Part shown: in pieces, positions 12,075 to 23,133 of the stretch
How positions within the stretch are numbered: the first letter of the stretch is position 1
Layout: each line of letters opens with the position of its first letter
Assembly: GCA_950295325.1 (NCBI GenBank)
Contig: OX485806.1
Coordinates: forward strand, 58,523,169 to 58,587,168
Direction: 5' to 3'
DNA length: 64,000 nt
DNA from: Polytrichum commune
Lineage: Eukaryota > Streptophyta > Polytrichopsida > Polytrichales > Polytrichaceae
Translations under genes and position numbers: made by a program
The notes under the pieces: generated by a model
The model's database searches: none
What the model saw: the letters and a program-made list of their open reading frames with translations, nothing else
Told to the model about the DNA's origin: nothing

Positions 12075-12615
12075 TGTCGTGTAAACTAAGATCGTTAAAC
12101 ACAACAGATCGAGTGTCGTTGTCAACATCAATTAGCAAAATAAAATAGCAAACTAAAATGCTAAACAACCACCTCTTCAAGATGAGGGTTTATCTCTCCA
12201 AGCTTAAGAAACTAAAATGTCTCCTTACAAAGCTTAAGAAACTTTAAAATTCACACACAAGAGTCAAGCTATCTCTCACTCCACGAAAGGAGAATCCAAG
12301 AGTGCAAGTGGTGGAGAAAGAATGCAAAGGCTTTACTCATAATCTACTACACCATAGCCATGAGAAAGCAACAACAAGCTCTCTCTCTCTCTCAAAACAC
12401 ACTCACAAGACTTGACTTGACAACAATGGCAAGTCAAGAGGCCTTCCTCTCCATACAACCCCAATCCTATGTGGAGTTCATCCATGGAGTGGATGAACAA
12501 CTAACTAGGACTCCCAATGGAGTCTGTTACTCATCCCAACACACATGGACTCCTAATGGGGTCCATTTACTCCTAAATTGACGTAACTTAGCCCCCGATG
12601 TTACCTCACGTGACA
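12075..12615 (-). repeat. 3' LTR of the methyltransferase retroelement
   Basis: TGTCGTGTAAAC at the left and CACGTGACA at the right give TG...CA ends. Bases 12182-12615 match 24412-24845 with one difference seen (T at 12606 region versus C). The small ORF at 12360-12581 is repeated at 24590-24811 and is only LTR sequence, not a gene. Confidence 0.85.
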
Positions 12616-12617
12616 GC

Positions 12618-12726
12618 TGTCGTGTAAACTAAGATCGTTAAACACAACAGATCGAGTGTCGTTGTCAACATCAATTAGCAAAATAAAATGGCAAACTAAA
12701 ATGCTAAACAACCACCTCTTCAAGTG
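12618..12726 (-). repeat. Second partial LTR copy abutting the 3' LTR
   Basis: These 109 bases repeat 12075-12183 almost exactly and are separated from the full LTR by the dinucleotide GC. The corresponding 109 bases are missing from the right-hand LTR. The polypurine-like tract (AGTGGGGGCA on the minus strand, about 12726-12738) lies directly beside this copy. The arrangement resembles an LTR-LTR junction. Confidence 0.75.
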
Positions 12727-13048
12727 CCCCCACTAGCAGATAAGGAGCCCCTCCAATCGGCTAGGAACAAACACACTCATCGGTAGAGTTGTTGAACATG
12801 ATGAAGTTGTTGCTACATCTATACATATTTAATTGGGTAGTAGTAATCGAAGGAATTAAACTCGTGATTGACAAAGTAATCCAAGAACTGTAGGTTGGGT
12901 GCAATGTGAACCCCATCCTTAATCGCCTTCAACAATTAATGTTGAATTCTTGGATAACTCTTTCAATATGGTCTTAATTCCATAAAATTTCCAACCAACT
13001 AAATAACAACTTCACCACTAAAACATGTGGTAAACATCCACAAAATTC
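12727..13048 (-). other. 3' untranslated region of the methyltransferase retroelement
   Basis: AT-rich spacer between the pol stop codon and the LTR copies. It includes the purine-rich tract next to the LTR. No ORF seen. Confidence 0.6.
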
Positions 13049-16000
13049 TCAATCATGACCATTAACGGCCACGGAATGAGAGGCTTTCCGACAACGAGGA
13101 CAAACCCAATTGCCAGAAGGAAGAGTAAAAAGGGGAGGTGTCAAACATGCCATATGCCATCCACGTTGACATTGGTCGCACAATAACATTGTTGCAGCTC
13201 CTTTCTTCTCTCCACAAACATAACAAGGCAGACCCTGTGGTACAACCGCCAACTCGGGATGCACAGAGCTGTCGATGGGAAGGTGACATGGAGCACAATT
13301 CTTTGAATGCTCACGACATTCCCGTCCATCCTTGCCTTCAAGCAATAATATACCACTTGGCAAGACATCTTTTACCCGCAAAATCGTGCACCCAGCCTTG
13401 ACATCCAATGTCGTAGGCGCCTCCCGTTGCAAGTAAACATAATCCCCTTTGGAAAATCTACGAACCTGAGGTCGATAAGCTCCACTGCGGCTCCGGGCAT
13501 ACCGTAATGTATCACGATGTTGAGCAATATTTAAGTTCTCCATAGCCATAGGCATGGCCTTTTGGAAGAACGTTGCTCGGTCATGAAGACATTGAGCCCA
13601 AACATCTGGATCATCCAAGTTTACCACGGGAGCCAATTTCTCTCGCACCGAGCTAGGTAAAATTGGTTCCCGTCCATACAAGAGTTGGTAAGGACTATAG
13701 GATGCCAAAGATGCTTGCCTGCTGAAACGATAACCCATTGCTATCCATGGTAACATCAAGTCCCAATCGCGATGGTTGCCATGAAGCAATCCATACTTCC
13801 GCAAACCGCGCTTAACCGTCTGAACAACTCGTTCAGCTAAGCCATCTGCCTCAGGGTGATCTCTGGAAGTTGTCCGATGATCAATCAAAGCCTTGGTACA
13901 CAAAGCCTCGAAAGATCCAAGGAATTCTCTCCCTTGATCCGTCAACACCTCTGCAGGTGCTCCAAGCCGTGCCAAAACTCGATCAAGAAATGTCATAGCC
14001 GCCAATTCTGAGGAATTTTGGGGAAGAGCCACGAGTTCAATCCACTTACTAAAATGCTCCACCATCACAAGCACATACTTGGAACCACGTGGAGTGATAG
14101 TAAGCGGTCCGGAAAAATCCAAAGACCAACGATATCCCAAGCCCATAATAGGTAAAGGCTGAAGTTGAGGTGACAAAGTATTAGAACTTGACCTGACCCG
14201 GTCACATACTTCACACCGAGAAACATAAGTGACAACCTGTTGATACATACCAGTCCACCAATATTGGTTGCGCAACATAGAGTGCGTCCTTCGCACTCCA
14301 AAATGTCCAAGCTCCTCGTGCACTTGCCGCACCAAAGAAGCTCTTTGATCTGGCCTTGGAACGATGCGCCTCGTTCCGTTCGGCCACACACGAAATAACA
14401 AGCTGTTTGCCCAACGAAACCTTGTTATCCGGTGACTAACTCTAACTCGCTCCATAGCAGATAGTCCAAGAGGAAATATCCCTTGTTGAAGTTTGTGCAA
14501 GACCGTCTGGTCTTCCCACACATCACTAACAACGAGAGATTTATCAACCTCCTCATCTTGTTCTTTTACAAGGATCTCAGCAGCCAATCCCGACATCATT
14601 GTGAGATATGTGGCAGTATACCAACCCGGCACTGCCTCACGATCACAATCTCCATGCCACCTGGCTCCAGTTAAATCTTCATCTGAAGGACTTGGATTGC
14701 GAGACAATCCGTCTGCATCCAAGTTGGCAATTCCTGCTCGGTGAACAACTTCAAAATCATATTCCTGAAGTAACAATGCCCACCTAGCAAGTTTCCCGGT
14801 GAGCTTATCTGATTCCATAAGCCATTTTAAAGGCTGATGATCAGTCACCAAAGTAAACTTTTGCCCATACAAATAAGGTCGAAAATGTGCAATGGCCCAA
14901 ACGGCCGCCAAGGCCTCGCCTTCATAAGAAGAATAATTAGATTCAACACTATTATTGCTTTTAGATGCATAAGCCACCACATATTCCTTTCCCTCTTCAT
15001 CTTTCTGTGTCAATACCGCTCCCAATCCCACTGCACTCCAATCCGTGTGCAATTGAAAAGCTCTAGACACATCCGGGTGTCGAAGCACTGGCGTTGAACC
15101 GAGCCTCTGCTTCAATGTATCAAATGCCTGTTGTTGTTCCCGACTCCAAATCCATGGTTGGTCTTTCCCCGTGAGAATGGTAAGAGGTTTGGCAATCAAA
15201 CTAAATTTTTTGACAAACCTCCTATAATAATTTGCCAATCCTAGAAATGCACGAAGCCATGGTACATCACTAGGTGCGGGAATTTTGTGCAAAGCATCCA
15301 CCTTCGTCTGTTGCACACCAAGACCGCCAGGAACAATCATGTGGCCTAAATAGGGCAATTGATCATGGGAAAACTTACATTTTCCATGATGTAAACGGAG
15401 TCCCCACCGTTGAAGTCGTTCAAATACCGCTTGCAAATGTCTCACATGATCCTGTGGACTATTACTAAAGATGATAACATCATCAATGTAACATCTAGCA
15501 AACAACAAACCAGCCAATAATTGGTCCATCACCCGCTGAAATTCAGCTGGTGCATTCTTGAGACCAAATGGCAGAAATTTCCAATGATAAAGCTGATCCT
15601 TGCCATCTTTATCAATTCCCCAAAATGCGGTCTTCACCCGGTCCCCCAACAACAAAGGTAATTGGTGATAACCAGACCTCAAATCCAGAGTGCTGAAGAT
15701 TCTATAAAATCCCAGTGCATCAAACAACTCCTCCGGCATCGGCATTGGATATCGATCCGACTTGGTCTTGCGGTTGACTGGACGATAATCACCACACATC
15801 CGTTTTTCCGTCCAGTTGCCAAAGATATCCTTCTTTAACGGCATAACCGTGGCACAAGCATACTCTCCATTGGAGAGTTCAATCAATTCCGCTGCCAATA
15901 ACTCTTGACATCGAGTTTGAACACCCAACCTTTCAGAGGTACTAAGTCTGTACGGCCGTCTGAAAATAGGGTGGTCGTCCTCGAGTTGAATACGAACAGG

Positions 16001-16192
16001 TTTACCTTTATATCCTTCAAGATCATGAAGACTAAAGGCAAAACAATTACGGTAAGAGCGAATAAATGCCCGTACCTTTCGTGCTTCGGCACCAGTAAGC
16101 TTTGGCCCCACTTTAATTGGCCAATCGTCAAACTCCGTGGTTTTCTTCTTCATAGAAGGATTGCCACTTGGTGCCAGCACAGCCTGTGATTG
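13049..16192 (-). CDS. pol: Pol: reverse transcriptase, RNase H, integrase, C-terminal PHD finger
   Basis: An intact frame of about 1,045 residues. Reverse transcriptase spans about residues 60-300, with LPFGLKNAPAEFQRVM and catalytic YIDD near residue 231. RNase H follows (TDWSAVGLGAVLTQ, about 370-480). Integrase has an HHCC finger (HEELGHFG...CEVCDR, about 640-690) and DDE residues in LDFSGP, LTDQGREF and LAERVVQ. The C-terminus (about 987-1031) is a clear C4HC3 PHD finger: CYVCGE, LLCDQC, GWHMAC, WVCPRC. PHD fingers read the histone H3 tail; here one sits where other plant Ty3 integrases carry a chromodomain, so a targeting role is inferred. The frame follows the methyltransferase part in phase after a TAG at 16193-16195. 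Confidence 0.93.
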   Translation of the reverse strand, partial: QSQAVLAPSGNPSMKKKTTEFDDWPIKVGPKLTGAEARKVRAFIRSYRNCFAFSLHDLEGYKGKPVRIQLEDDHPIFRRPYRLSTSERLGVQTRCQELLAAELIELSNGEYACATVMPLKKDIFGNWTEKRMCGDYRPVNRKTKSDRYPMPMPEELFDALGFYRIFSTLDLRSGYHQLPLLLGDRVKTAFWGIDKDGKDQLYHWKFLPFGLKNAPAEFQRVMDQLLAGLLFARCYIDDVIIFSNSPQDHVRHLQAVFERLQRWGLRLHHGKCKFSHDQLPYLGHMIVPGGLGVQQTKVDALHKIPAPSDVPWLRAFLGLANYYRRFVKKFSLIAKPLTILTGKDQPWIWSREQQQAFDTLKQRLGSTPVLRHPDVSRAFQLHTDWSAVGLGAVLTQKDEEGKEYVVAYASKSNNSVESNYSSYEGEALAAVWAIAHFRPYLYGQKFTLVTDHQPLKWLMESDKLTGKLARWALLLQEYDFEVVHRAGIANLDADGLSRNPSPSDEDLTGARWHGDCDREAVPGWYTATYLTMMSGLAAEILVKEQDEEVDKSLVVSDVWEDQTVLHKLQQGIFPLGLSAMERVRVSHRITRFRWANSLLFRVWPNGTRRIVPRPDQRASLVRQVHEELGHFGVRRTHSMLRNQYWWTGMYQQVVTYVSRCEVCDRVRSSSNTLSPQLQPLPIMGLGYRWSLDFSGPLTITPRGSKYVLVMVEHFSKWIELVALPQNSSELAAMTFLDRVLARLGAPAEVLTDQGREFLGSFEALCTKALIDHRTTSRDHPEADGLAERVVQTVKRGLRKYGLLHGNHRDWDLMLPWIAMGYRFSRQASLASYSPYQLLYGREPILPSSVREKLAPVVNLDDPDVWAQCLHDRATFFQKAMPMAMENLNIAQHRDTLRYARSRSGAYRPQVRRFSKGDYVYLQREAPTTLDVKAGCTILRVKDVLPSGILLLEGKDGRECREHSKNCAPCHLPIDSSVHPELAVVPQGLPCYVCGEKKGAATMLLCDQCQRGWHMACLTPPLFTLPSGNWVCPRCRKASHSVAVNGHD

Positions 16193-16781
16193 CTAGTCTG
16201 TGGAGAGGGTAACACCTTTGCCCCCATCATCTACACTTGAATCCAAATGCGTATCCTCTCCACTACAATCAGTTTGTGTAGCTAAATAGCTACCCACATA
16301 TGAAGTATCACCAAGAAATAGAAGTGGAAACATTTTATGGGCCTCCAACTTCCCAAACTCTTGGGCCAAAGCTGAAAAAACACGTTGGGCTCGAAGCTCT
16401 TCCGCAACATGAAGTTTCAAAGGAAATAATCCCTCGGTGTCATTGACCTCAATGTGATCCTTGGATTGCGGCTCCATTGCCCCCTGACCATTGTTCTCTG
16501 CCCTCAGAGTAAGCAATTGGTCATCCATACGTTGTTGAGCAGCAAGACAAATTCCAATTATCCACACAATGCTATTAAGATCCATAGCTTGCCCCAATAG
16601 GAAATGTCTCTGACCTTCCTGAAGCCTATGAGCAGCCGTGGTACCTGTAAGAAAACCCATGGCGCGTTCCCGCTCATCTGCCGTAGGCTCCTCATAAGTT
16701 TGGGATTTTGAGTCCCAAACCATGCCAGGTCCACGAGATCGAAATGCAAAAGACTGTGGATATGTCACAAAAGTAGGTAGT
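16193..16781 (-). pseudogene. C5-methyltransferase, C-terminal part (motifs IX-X)
   Basis: This frame continues the methyltransferase after the solo LTR insertion. ERERAMGFLTGTT fits motif IX and LLGQAMDLNSIVWI fits motif X of C5-cytosine methyltransferases. Before these is the variable target-recognition segment (SFAFRSRGPGMVWD). When the LTR and one GTAGT copy are removed, its frame joins that of the N-terminal part without a shift. About 120 further residues of unknown role precede a TAG at 16193-16195. The reverse transcriptase frame continues in phase beyond the stop, whose next codons are CAA TCA. Confidence 0.85.
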
Positions 16782-19619
16782 TGTGGTACTTTTGGGCCAC
16801 CCCCTTTCGAGGGAGCCTAAAAGTATCACACAAGCCCTTCGGTGAAGGTGGCCTGCATTTGCAGGCGCCCAAGCCGAACCCGGATGATAGGTGTATAACG
16901 TGAGTAGTTAGATTTTTAAGGGAGATTAAATATGCGTCGTAATACCTCCGGAGGTTAGGCCTTAGTTTTTTACTAGTGTGGCTTTAAACTCCACTAACCA
17001 ATTTCATATCTAGTTCTAACCTTAACCTACAACCTATTCTACGCGCAGACGCACCAGCCTTGAAACCAAGGCAATCCTAATTTGTGAATTGGGATGGTTC
17101 TGATACACCCAACCGGGTGTGACTCATACCACCCTAACTCAACGAACGGAATAACGATAATTTGATGGACCATTCAATTCTTCCTATTTATTTATTTAGT
17201 TCTATTTAGTTTTCTAAGCGGGGGAACTTGGCCTAAGTCCCACCCTTCACACAAATTCCTTCTTAATTACTTACTTTTGTTTGCACGTCCTAACTTACTA
17301 CATTAACATATTAGGCATCACCCCTTACCTCGGGTCTCTTGCCAACAAGGGTTTACGATTTATTTGGTATGTTTTTATTGTTAAATGTGTTTACACTGGA
17401 TAGACCACGAAATGCAACTCAATGGGACCAGGGTGACGGGCGACCTGTAGGTTCAACCTGTTGCGCAATCTTCATAAATTGGGGCCATTACTCCCAATCT
17501 ATGGGGCCAACAACATAATAGTGGATTCGCGGGTCATTAACCCCACCTTTCCACCAACAACATTCAGAGTGGTCGTGTCGGTGATTAATCCGACTTACCA
17601 CACACGAAACTTGCTAATAAATGAAGCTACTACCACAAAACATACCAAGGGCCCCGAAAACAATGGAATTGGGTACTCCCTTGGCGGTCAAGTGGTCAAG
17701 CCACTTGACCTTACGAGATAGGTGAGTGGGTTTAGAGATGCGTACCTTAGCCGTGCTCCCTCCAATCCTAAATGGAAGGCTTAAGGTTAGTTAATTTACC
17801 TCAATTTTCCTCGGTTGATTTGGGCTTGATGTAGGCCGAGCCGCTACCTTCTTCCTTGCTCCACTTTCCGAGCGTCGACCTTGCCTCCTTCTTTGTAACT
17901 AGTTTGGTAGTAAGCGTACCTTAGTTAACAATTAAAATATAAAGTGTTATTCTTCCCTGTAATTTAATCCTAAGCATAATATTTATACTTAGTGCACCAA
18001 ATTATCTTTCCAATGATCTAAAAATCACTCTAATCGGATAAGAAATGCAAAAGTTATGAGGGTTGGAAGTGTGAGGTCGATTCAACCGACCCTTCCAACC
18101 CACCTATCTACCTTCTAACTTCAAAAATTCATAGCACATTCCTTACTACTTGGATCTAGGCTTTCCTTATACCATTGGAAAGCTATGAACAAGCTCTAAC
18201 TAGAAAAAATTATGACATCAGCAGGTTAAGGTAATAGAAATTCAGCGGACTCCTTGTAACACAGCAGTCAATCAAGAAGGCTTAAACTATGTATCTCGCC
18301 TTCAACAATTCATATCTAATTCAAATCTTAGTCAAATCAAACGTTCTATATGACCCTGGAGAGATATTAAAAATATTTATTTGATAAAAATATGTGATTA
18401 GAAAGGTAAGCCGAAGTGAACCCAGCAGGTCCTCTGTAATGCAGCAGTCAACCAAAAGTTCTCAAACTATGTGTCCCATCTTGCACAATTCATATCTAAT
18501 TCAAATCATGCTCAAATCAAATGTTCTAAGCCATTTTGGAAAGCTACACAAAAGTTCTACTTGGGAAAAATATAATTTCTTGGAATTAAAATTCCTATTG
18601 GGCTCGCAGGTCTGATCCAGCAGCCGCTACCCACAAGACCACCCAGTTTTTCTACTCCATCTTTGAAAATCCATAACTAATTGTCATCTCAACCAAATCA
18701 CAAATGGGAAACGGCTATGGATAGCTATATGAAATCTCTCTAAGAGAAAAATGATAAGTATCTTGTTCTAGCTTTTGAACTAAGCCTTCAGGGCATTGGC
18801 AGATGAGGTCTATAATGCCTCTACTCAAAATTCTACCATCCAACCTACCTCTACAAAAGAAGGAATCATTTTGTTGGTGTGTTAATAAACACACATTCTA
18901 ACTAGGAGAGAGAGTAGAGGAGGTTGTCAAGCCTTTCTTTTAGACCATTGAGAATACATGCTAAAGGATTTTTTCCTAACTACATTGAAGCAGGGCTTCG
19001 CCCAAAAACTAGAGAAAGAGAGAGTGCTACAAGGTGGAAGGAGGGGTTTTTAAACCCTCTCACAAAAGGGTTGGACCCCTCCTCCACCGGATCCATTTTT
19101 CAAACCCTTTCCCGAAATTTTGGCTCGGGGGTTTTCCCGGTTGAGGTTGCCACCCTCTCGCCGAGGTGGCTCCGACAAAAAACCTTTAGAAATCTTTCTA
19201 ATTTTTCCGCCATCGAGTTGGCAAGGGGGCAAGTGGGCAAGTATCCCCCTTGCTCTCTTTCTTTTTTGTCTTCAAAATTCTTCACGCCGATTTTATCTTC
19301 TTACGTAAAACACCTCCAATAGTCTTGTGTGCCTCACACTAACTAATAAACTAACACTTGCTTGGCTAGCATCTACTAACATTTGCTTAATAACTAGCAT
19401 CTACTAATATTTGCTTAGCTAGTTGTTTTTACTAGCTAGCACATTTTTTCTACTTTGCTATCTTCTAGCACTACTTAGTTTCATTTTGACCTTCCTTCTT
19501 CTAGGCTAAATGCTAAATGAACTAATTTTCCCTAAATTCCCTATCAATTCTAACTTTTAATGCTAACATTCTAACTAAAAGTGATCCCGCAGAGTGGTGG
19601 ACCACTCAAAGGGTTCACA
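16782..19619 (-). mobile_element. Solo LTR (copy 1) of a 2.84-kb LTR family, inside the methyltransferase gene
   Basis: The segment starts TGTGGTAC and ends TTCACA, is flanked by perfect 5-bp duplications GTAGT (16777-16781 and 19620-19624), and has no internal coding region. It has TG...CA ends and copies at 44230-47026 and 51084-53922 with different target duplications. That is the pattern of a solo LTR. The middle (about 18040-18720) consists of degenerate tandem units of about 120 bp built on CATATCTAATTCAAAT. The small ORFs in it recur in the other copies and show no protein motif. Confidence 0.88.
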
Positions 19620-22600
19620 GTAGTACACCTCTCGGAATTCCCACCTTGTTAATTAATGCAAATGGCAAGGTGTCATCCTTGGTAACTGCCAAGGAAGCAC
19701 GATGATCATCTAAAATGTCATCCACCTTGCGATCCATAAGGCAGGGAATGTGGACAATCGCCGCTGAAAACACCCGAGGTGATACCAAGTTGGTCCAAAA
19801 TCAACGAGGCCGATGAGCAAAGGATCCCAAAGATACAGCATCCAGAAATGTTGGAGTACCCAGAATTTGGTTAATGTACTCACCATCCTTCACCACTTTG
19901 TGCCGGGTATCATCCAATAATGGTACATTTTCGAAAATGTACCCTAGCGGAGTTGATTGGTAGGTAAACCACCATTGCGTCAATCGCATCAAAACCGCAA
20001 ACAAACTAGACCTAGGATCATCCAATCCCTGGCCAGTTCCTGCCCGCGAATGGCCTTGACAAGGCCATCCTGCAATAATCAAATCCACGTGGCCCAACCT
20101 TCTCAAATCCTCATCACTAATCATAGTGATATCTTCAGGAAGTTGACCACAACATCCATGAATGGCAGAGGCTGACAATTGTGCGGGGTATCTCAACAAC
20201 AATTGTTGGATGTGGTGTCGGACGGCTTTGTTGGCTGCATACCCATTGTCCACATGAATATATCGCCAAACTGTAATTCCAGCTTCCAACACTGCCGCCA
20301 AACCTGTGCCAATGCCTCCAAAGATCTCCACAAGGACAATACCTTCAGGTGATGGTTGCCAACGAATGGGTTGAGCAAAAGAAAATGAGGATAAAGTTGG
20401 AGGTGCCTCTCCAAGCTCCAAATCCGCTACAATGTGTCGACAATGGTCGGATAATTCCTTAGGAGTTCGCCATGGTGGAGGTGGATCCTTGAAATGTCGA
20501 GCAGGAATTTGAAAAGATGGTAAAAATTGTTGTTCTGCCGCATTACAAGTGTAGTCCATTGTTTCCTCCAATAAAACTGGAGCACAATGCAAATCTGCAA
20601 CTGAACCGCTGCAACCAAACATTGCCTCCGCAACCATAGTCATAGCAGTGGCTGCAAATGTGACGGGAATAAATACCTTCCTGCCATCTCCAGTGGACCA
20701 TCCCGGTCTAATCCATGCCTCTTCCGTCCAATTATCCAAACCAAAGCCAAGTGGGTAAAGAGCTTGCTGACCAACAAGTATATCATAGTTGGTAGCATTA
20801 GTAACAACACACTTCATTGACATATGAGTGTAAGTAGGCCCTGCCCCCACATGAAAAATCAAACGTAGAGGTGCCTTGGTGTAACCTGCTGCACGTTCAG
20901 TGCCCCCTACTGAAGTCACAATAGTAAATGGACAAGGATCCAAGCTTGCTGGCGTCAATCCAAGACTGTCAGCAAGTCCTTTGCCAATCATAACCGGTTG
21001 AGCACCGGAATCCATCATAACTCTCAGTGGTGTAGCACGGATAGTGGGCATATCCGTGCGTGAAACGACAAACAAAGATTTGTCGTTCATCAGCCGTACA
21101 ACTCCAGGTTGCAAATTATGCCGTTCGCGAGCAGGCCTTGCAGAAATGTCTGCAAGATATGCCGCTCCCGACGCATAATTCGAAAACGACGTATCCACTG
21201 CTGAAATTGATGCTGGAGGAATATCAGTTTGCTTACCAAAAGCAATGATCGCCGCATCCGCAAGACTCGCTCGCAAATTGGCTAAGTCCTCCACCTCCTC
21301 AACCACAGGTACGTCAACCACAGCTTGGGATACTTGAAGGGATGGCAAATCCGCCTTACCTTCTAACATTCTCCCGGCTAAATGAAAAACTGCAGCAGGC
21401 TTGAAATCCGAAGCCATAAACTCCAAACCCGAGAAAATTGGCATATGGAGAAATTTATATGCCAATGCCTGCGTAACATCCTTCAAGATGGAATCCCCAT
21501 CTCTCAAAGGTACAGGGTTTTTAACCCCAACAACAGTGGTGTTTACCAATCCAAATGAAAGAGGTAAACGTGCTTGACCAATTTGATCAGCTGGTCCGGC
21601 ATGGCGAGGATGTAGCACCTCGTTGCTACCACCACTCGTAGAAGCCACCGCATCTGCCAATGTTTGTGAGCGAGTAGAAGCCGCCGCCACCACCTCCCCA
21701 GCTGCTCCAAACATATACATGTCCGAACCCGAGGTGCCACCACCCACATGCGGCTCAGAAATTTGAGCAAAAGATGCAGAAGATTTGAGCTTTTGCTCAA
21801 GCTCTGCCATCTTAGCCTCAAGACTCTGCTCCCTTGGAGACTTTCCAGTGACATAACTGGCAGGCCGCATCTCAGGATGAAGTTGGAAACAATGATCCAC
21901 ATCGTGATTAGTGCCACCACAATGGTTACATTTCAATTGTCTCTTCTTAGAATTGTCCCCTGCCTTTACTGGTTCCATCTTTTGTTTTAATTTTCCCAAA
22001 GGCTGAGTTTTCTTCTTCTTAGGACAATTGGGATCATTCTTCGAATGACCAGCTTCTCCACAACCCCAACAATGCAAAATCTTTTGCTCCTTGACGGGTT
22101 GAGTCTCAGCTAAACTACTAGTAGCTGTGACAATTCTTCTTGGTTTCGGACTCTCTGTCATCCAAGATACCATATCCGTGGCATCATGTTGGCAAAGAGC
22201 CCGATCACATCTCTCGACCACGGCAAACGCTTGTGCAAGCGTAGCCCGGCCCTCGTAGTCGAGGATAATCTGAGGTGATGCCAACTCAAGTAGCCGCTTG
22301 TCAATCTTAGACAAAAAGATTTTAACAAGCTGACTCTCAGCAAAAACACCTCCCGACTCCACAGCAAATCGCGCGAGTCGCGTATACATGGTCCGTGGAG
22401 TATCATCCTTCTTTCGGCGGAAATGCTGGATGCGCTGCATCTGGTCTCGCCGAAACCCACCATACTCCACTTCCAAATGTGCGACAAATTCAGTAAGGGG
22501 ATTAAACGGAGGTGGTGGACCAACAGCCGTCAATGCTGCCTGTGTAGCATGTGCCACCCGTGAAAGGGTTGCCGTGCTACTGCTAGCCACCATTGGCCCA

Positions 22601-23133
22601 AGTGCCAGTTCCGTGTCCTTAGACTCCGCCGGCGATTCCTCCTCCTTTAAGGTGGGTGGAGCTAAGGTAGCAACCGCCCCATCCTTAAGGGCTGAAATGA
22701 GCTCAACCCGAGCCTCCCAATACTGCTCCACCTCCCGAAGTTGTCGCTGATGACCCTCTGTCCAACGTTCATAAGTTTGGAGTGCCTCATACTCCAAATG
22801 TTGAGGCAGAAGTTCAAAGGCATACCAATCATTGAAATTGGAAGACCTTTGGCATTTCTCCTTAATCCAGGTACGAAACCGGAGTTTCCAATCGGGCAAG
22901 GAAATGCCCCCAGCTCGACCTGAAAACCGATCACGCACTGAATTGTGGCGATCGTCCTCCATTTCGTCGAACGTGCCGACACTCCAAATCCGAAGCCTAC
23001 TAGTAGTGTCCAACGCCGAAATAGGCTCAAAAGCCTCGTTGGTATCTACCTCTGGCTCAAGATTTGTGGTATGCACGTCCTCCAAGTAATCTGGTGATGG
23101 AGATCGATAATATCGGCTCCTAGTTTGCACCAT
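19620..23133 (-). pseudogene. Gag - aspartic protease - C5-cytosine DNA methyltransferase (N-terminal part)
   Basis: The ATG at 23133 opens a frame of 1,110 residues to a TGA at 19801-19803; coding similarity continues to 19620. Gag occupies about residues 60-330, with zinc knuckles CWGCGEAGH (about 355) and CNHCGGTNHDVDHC (about 402). The protease motif MMDSGAQPVMIG is at about 705. From about 925 comes a C5 methyltransferase: motif I VEIFGGIGTG, motif IV GWPCQGHS with the catalytic Cys (about 1020), motif VI ENV (about 1066), and motif VIII-like AHRPR, stop, FWTNL. The FW...NL end recalls the DNMT3/DRM family. The TGA falls inside this conserved block, so it is a mutation (CGA or TGG to TGA would fit). 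Methyltransferases captured by retrotransposons are known from a few algae and protists. Confidence 0.92.

Noticed and set aside
12360-12581. 73-residue ORF repeated at 24590-24811
   Set aside because: It is identical because it lies in the LTR. There is no domain and no sign of coding selection.
18394-19322. Small ORFs (60-132 residues) in the 2.8-kb repeat, repeated at 51381-52311
   Set aside because: They are carried by the solo LTR copies, overlap on both strands, have no motif, and are not kept in the older copy at 44230-47026.
19801-20400. Methyltransferase sequence as bacterial contamination or assembly chimera
   Set aside because: It is in frame with gag and protease upstream and, across a clean solo LTR insertion, with reverse transcriptase downstream, so it belongs to the element.
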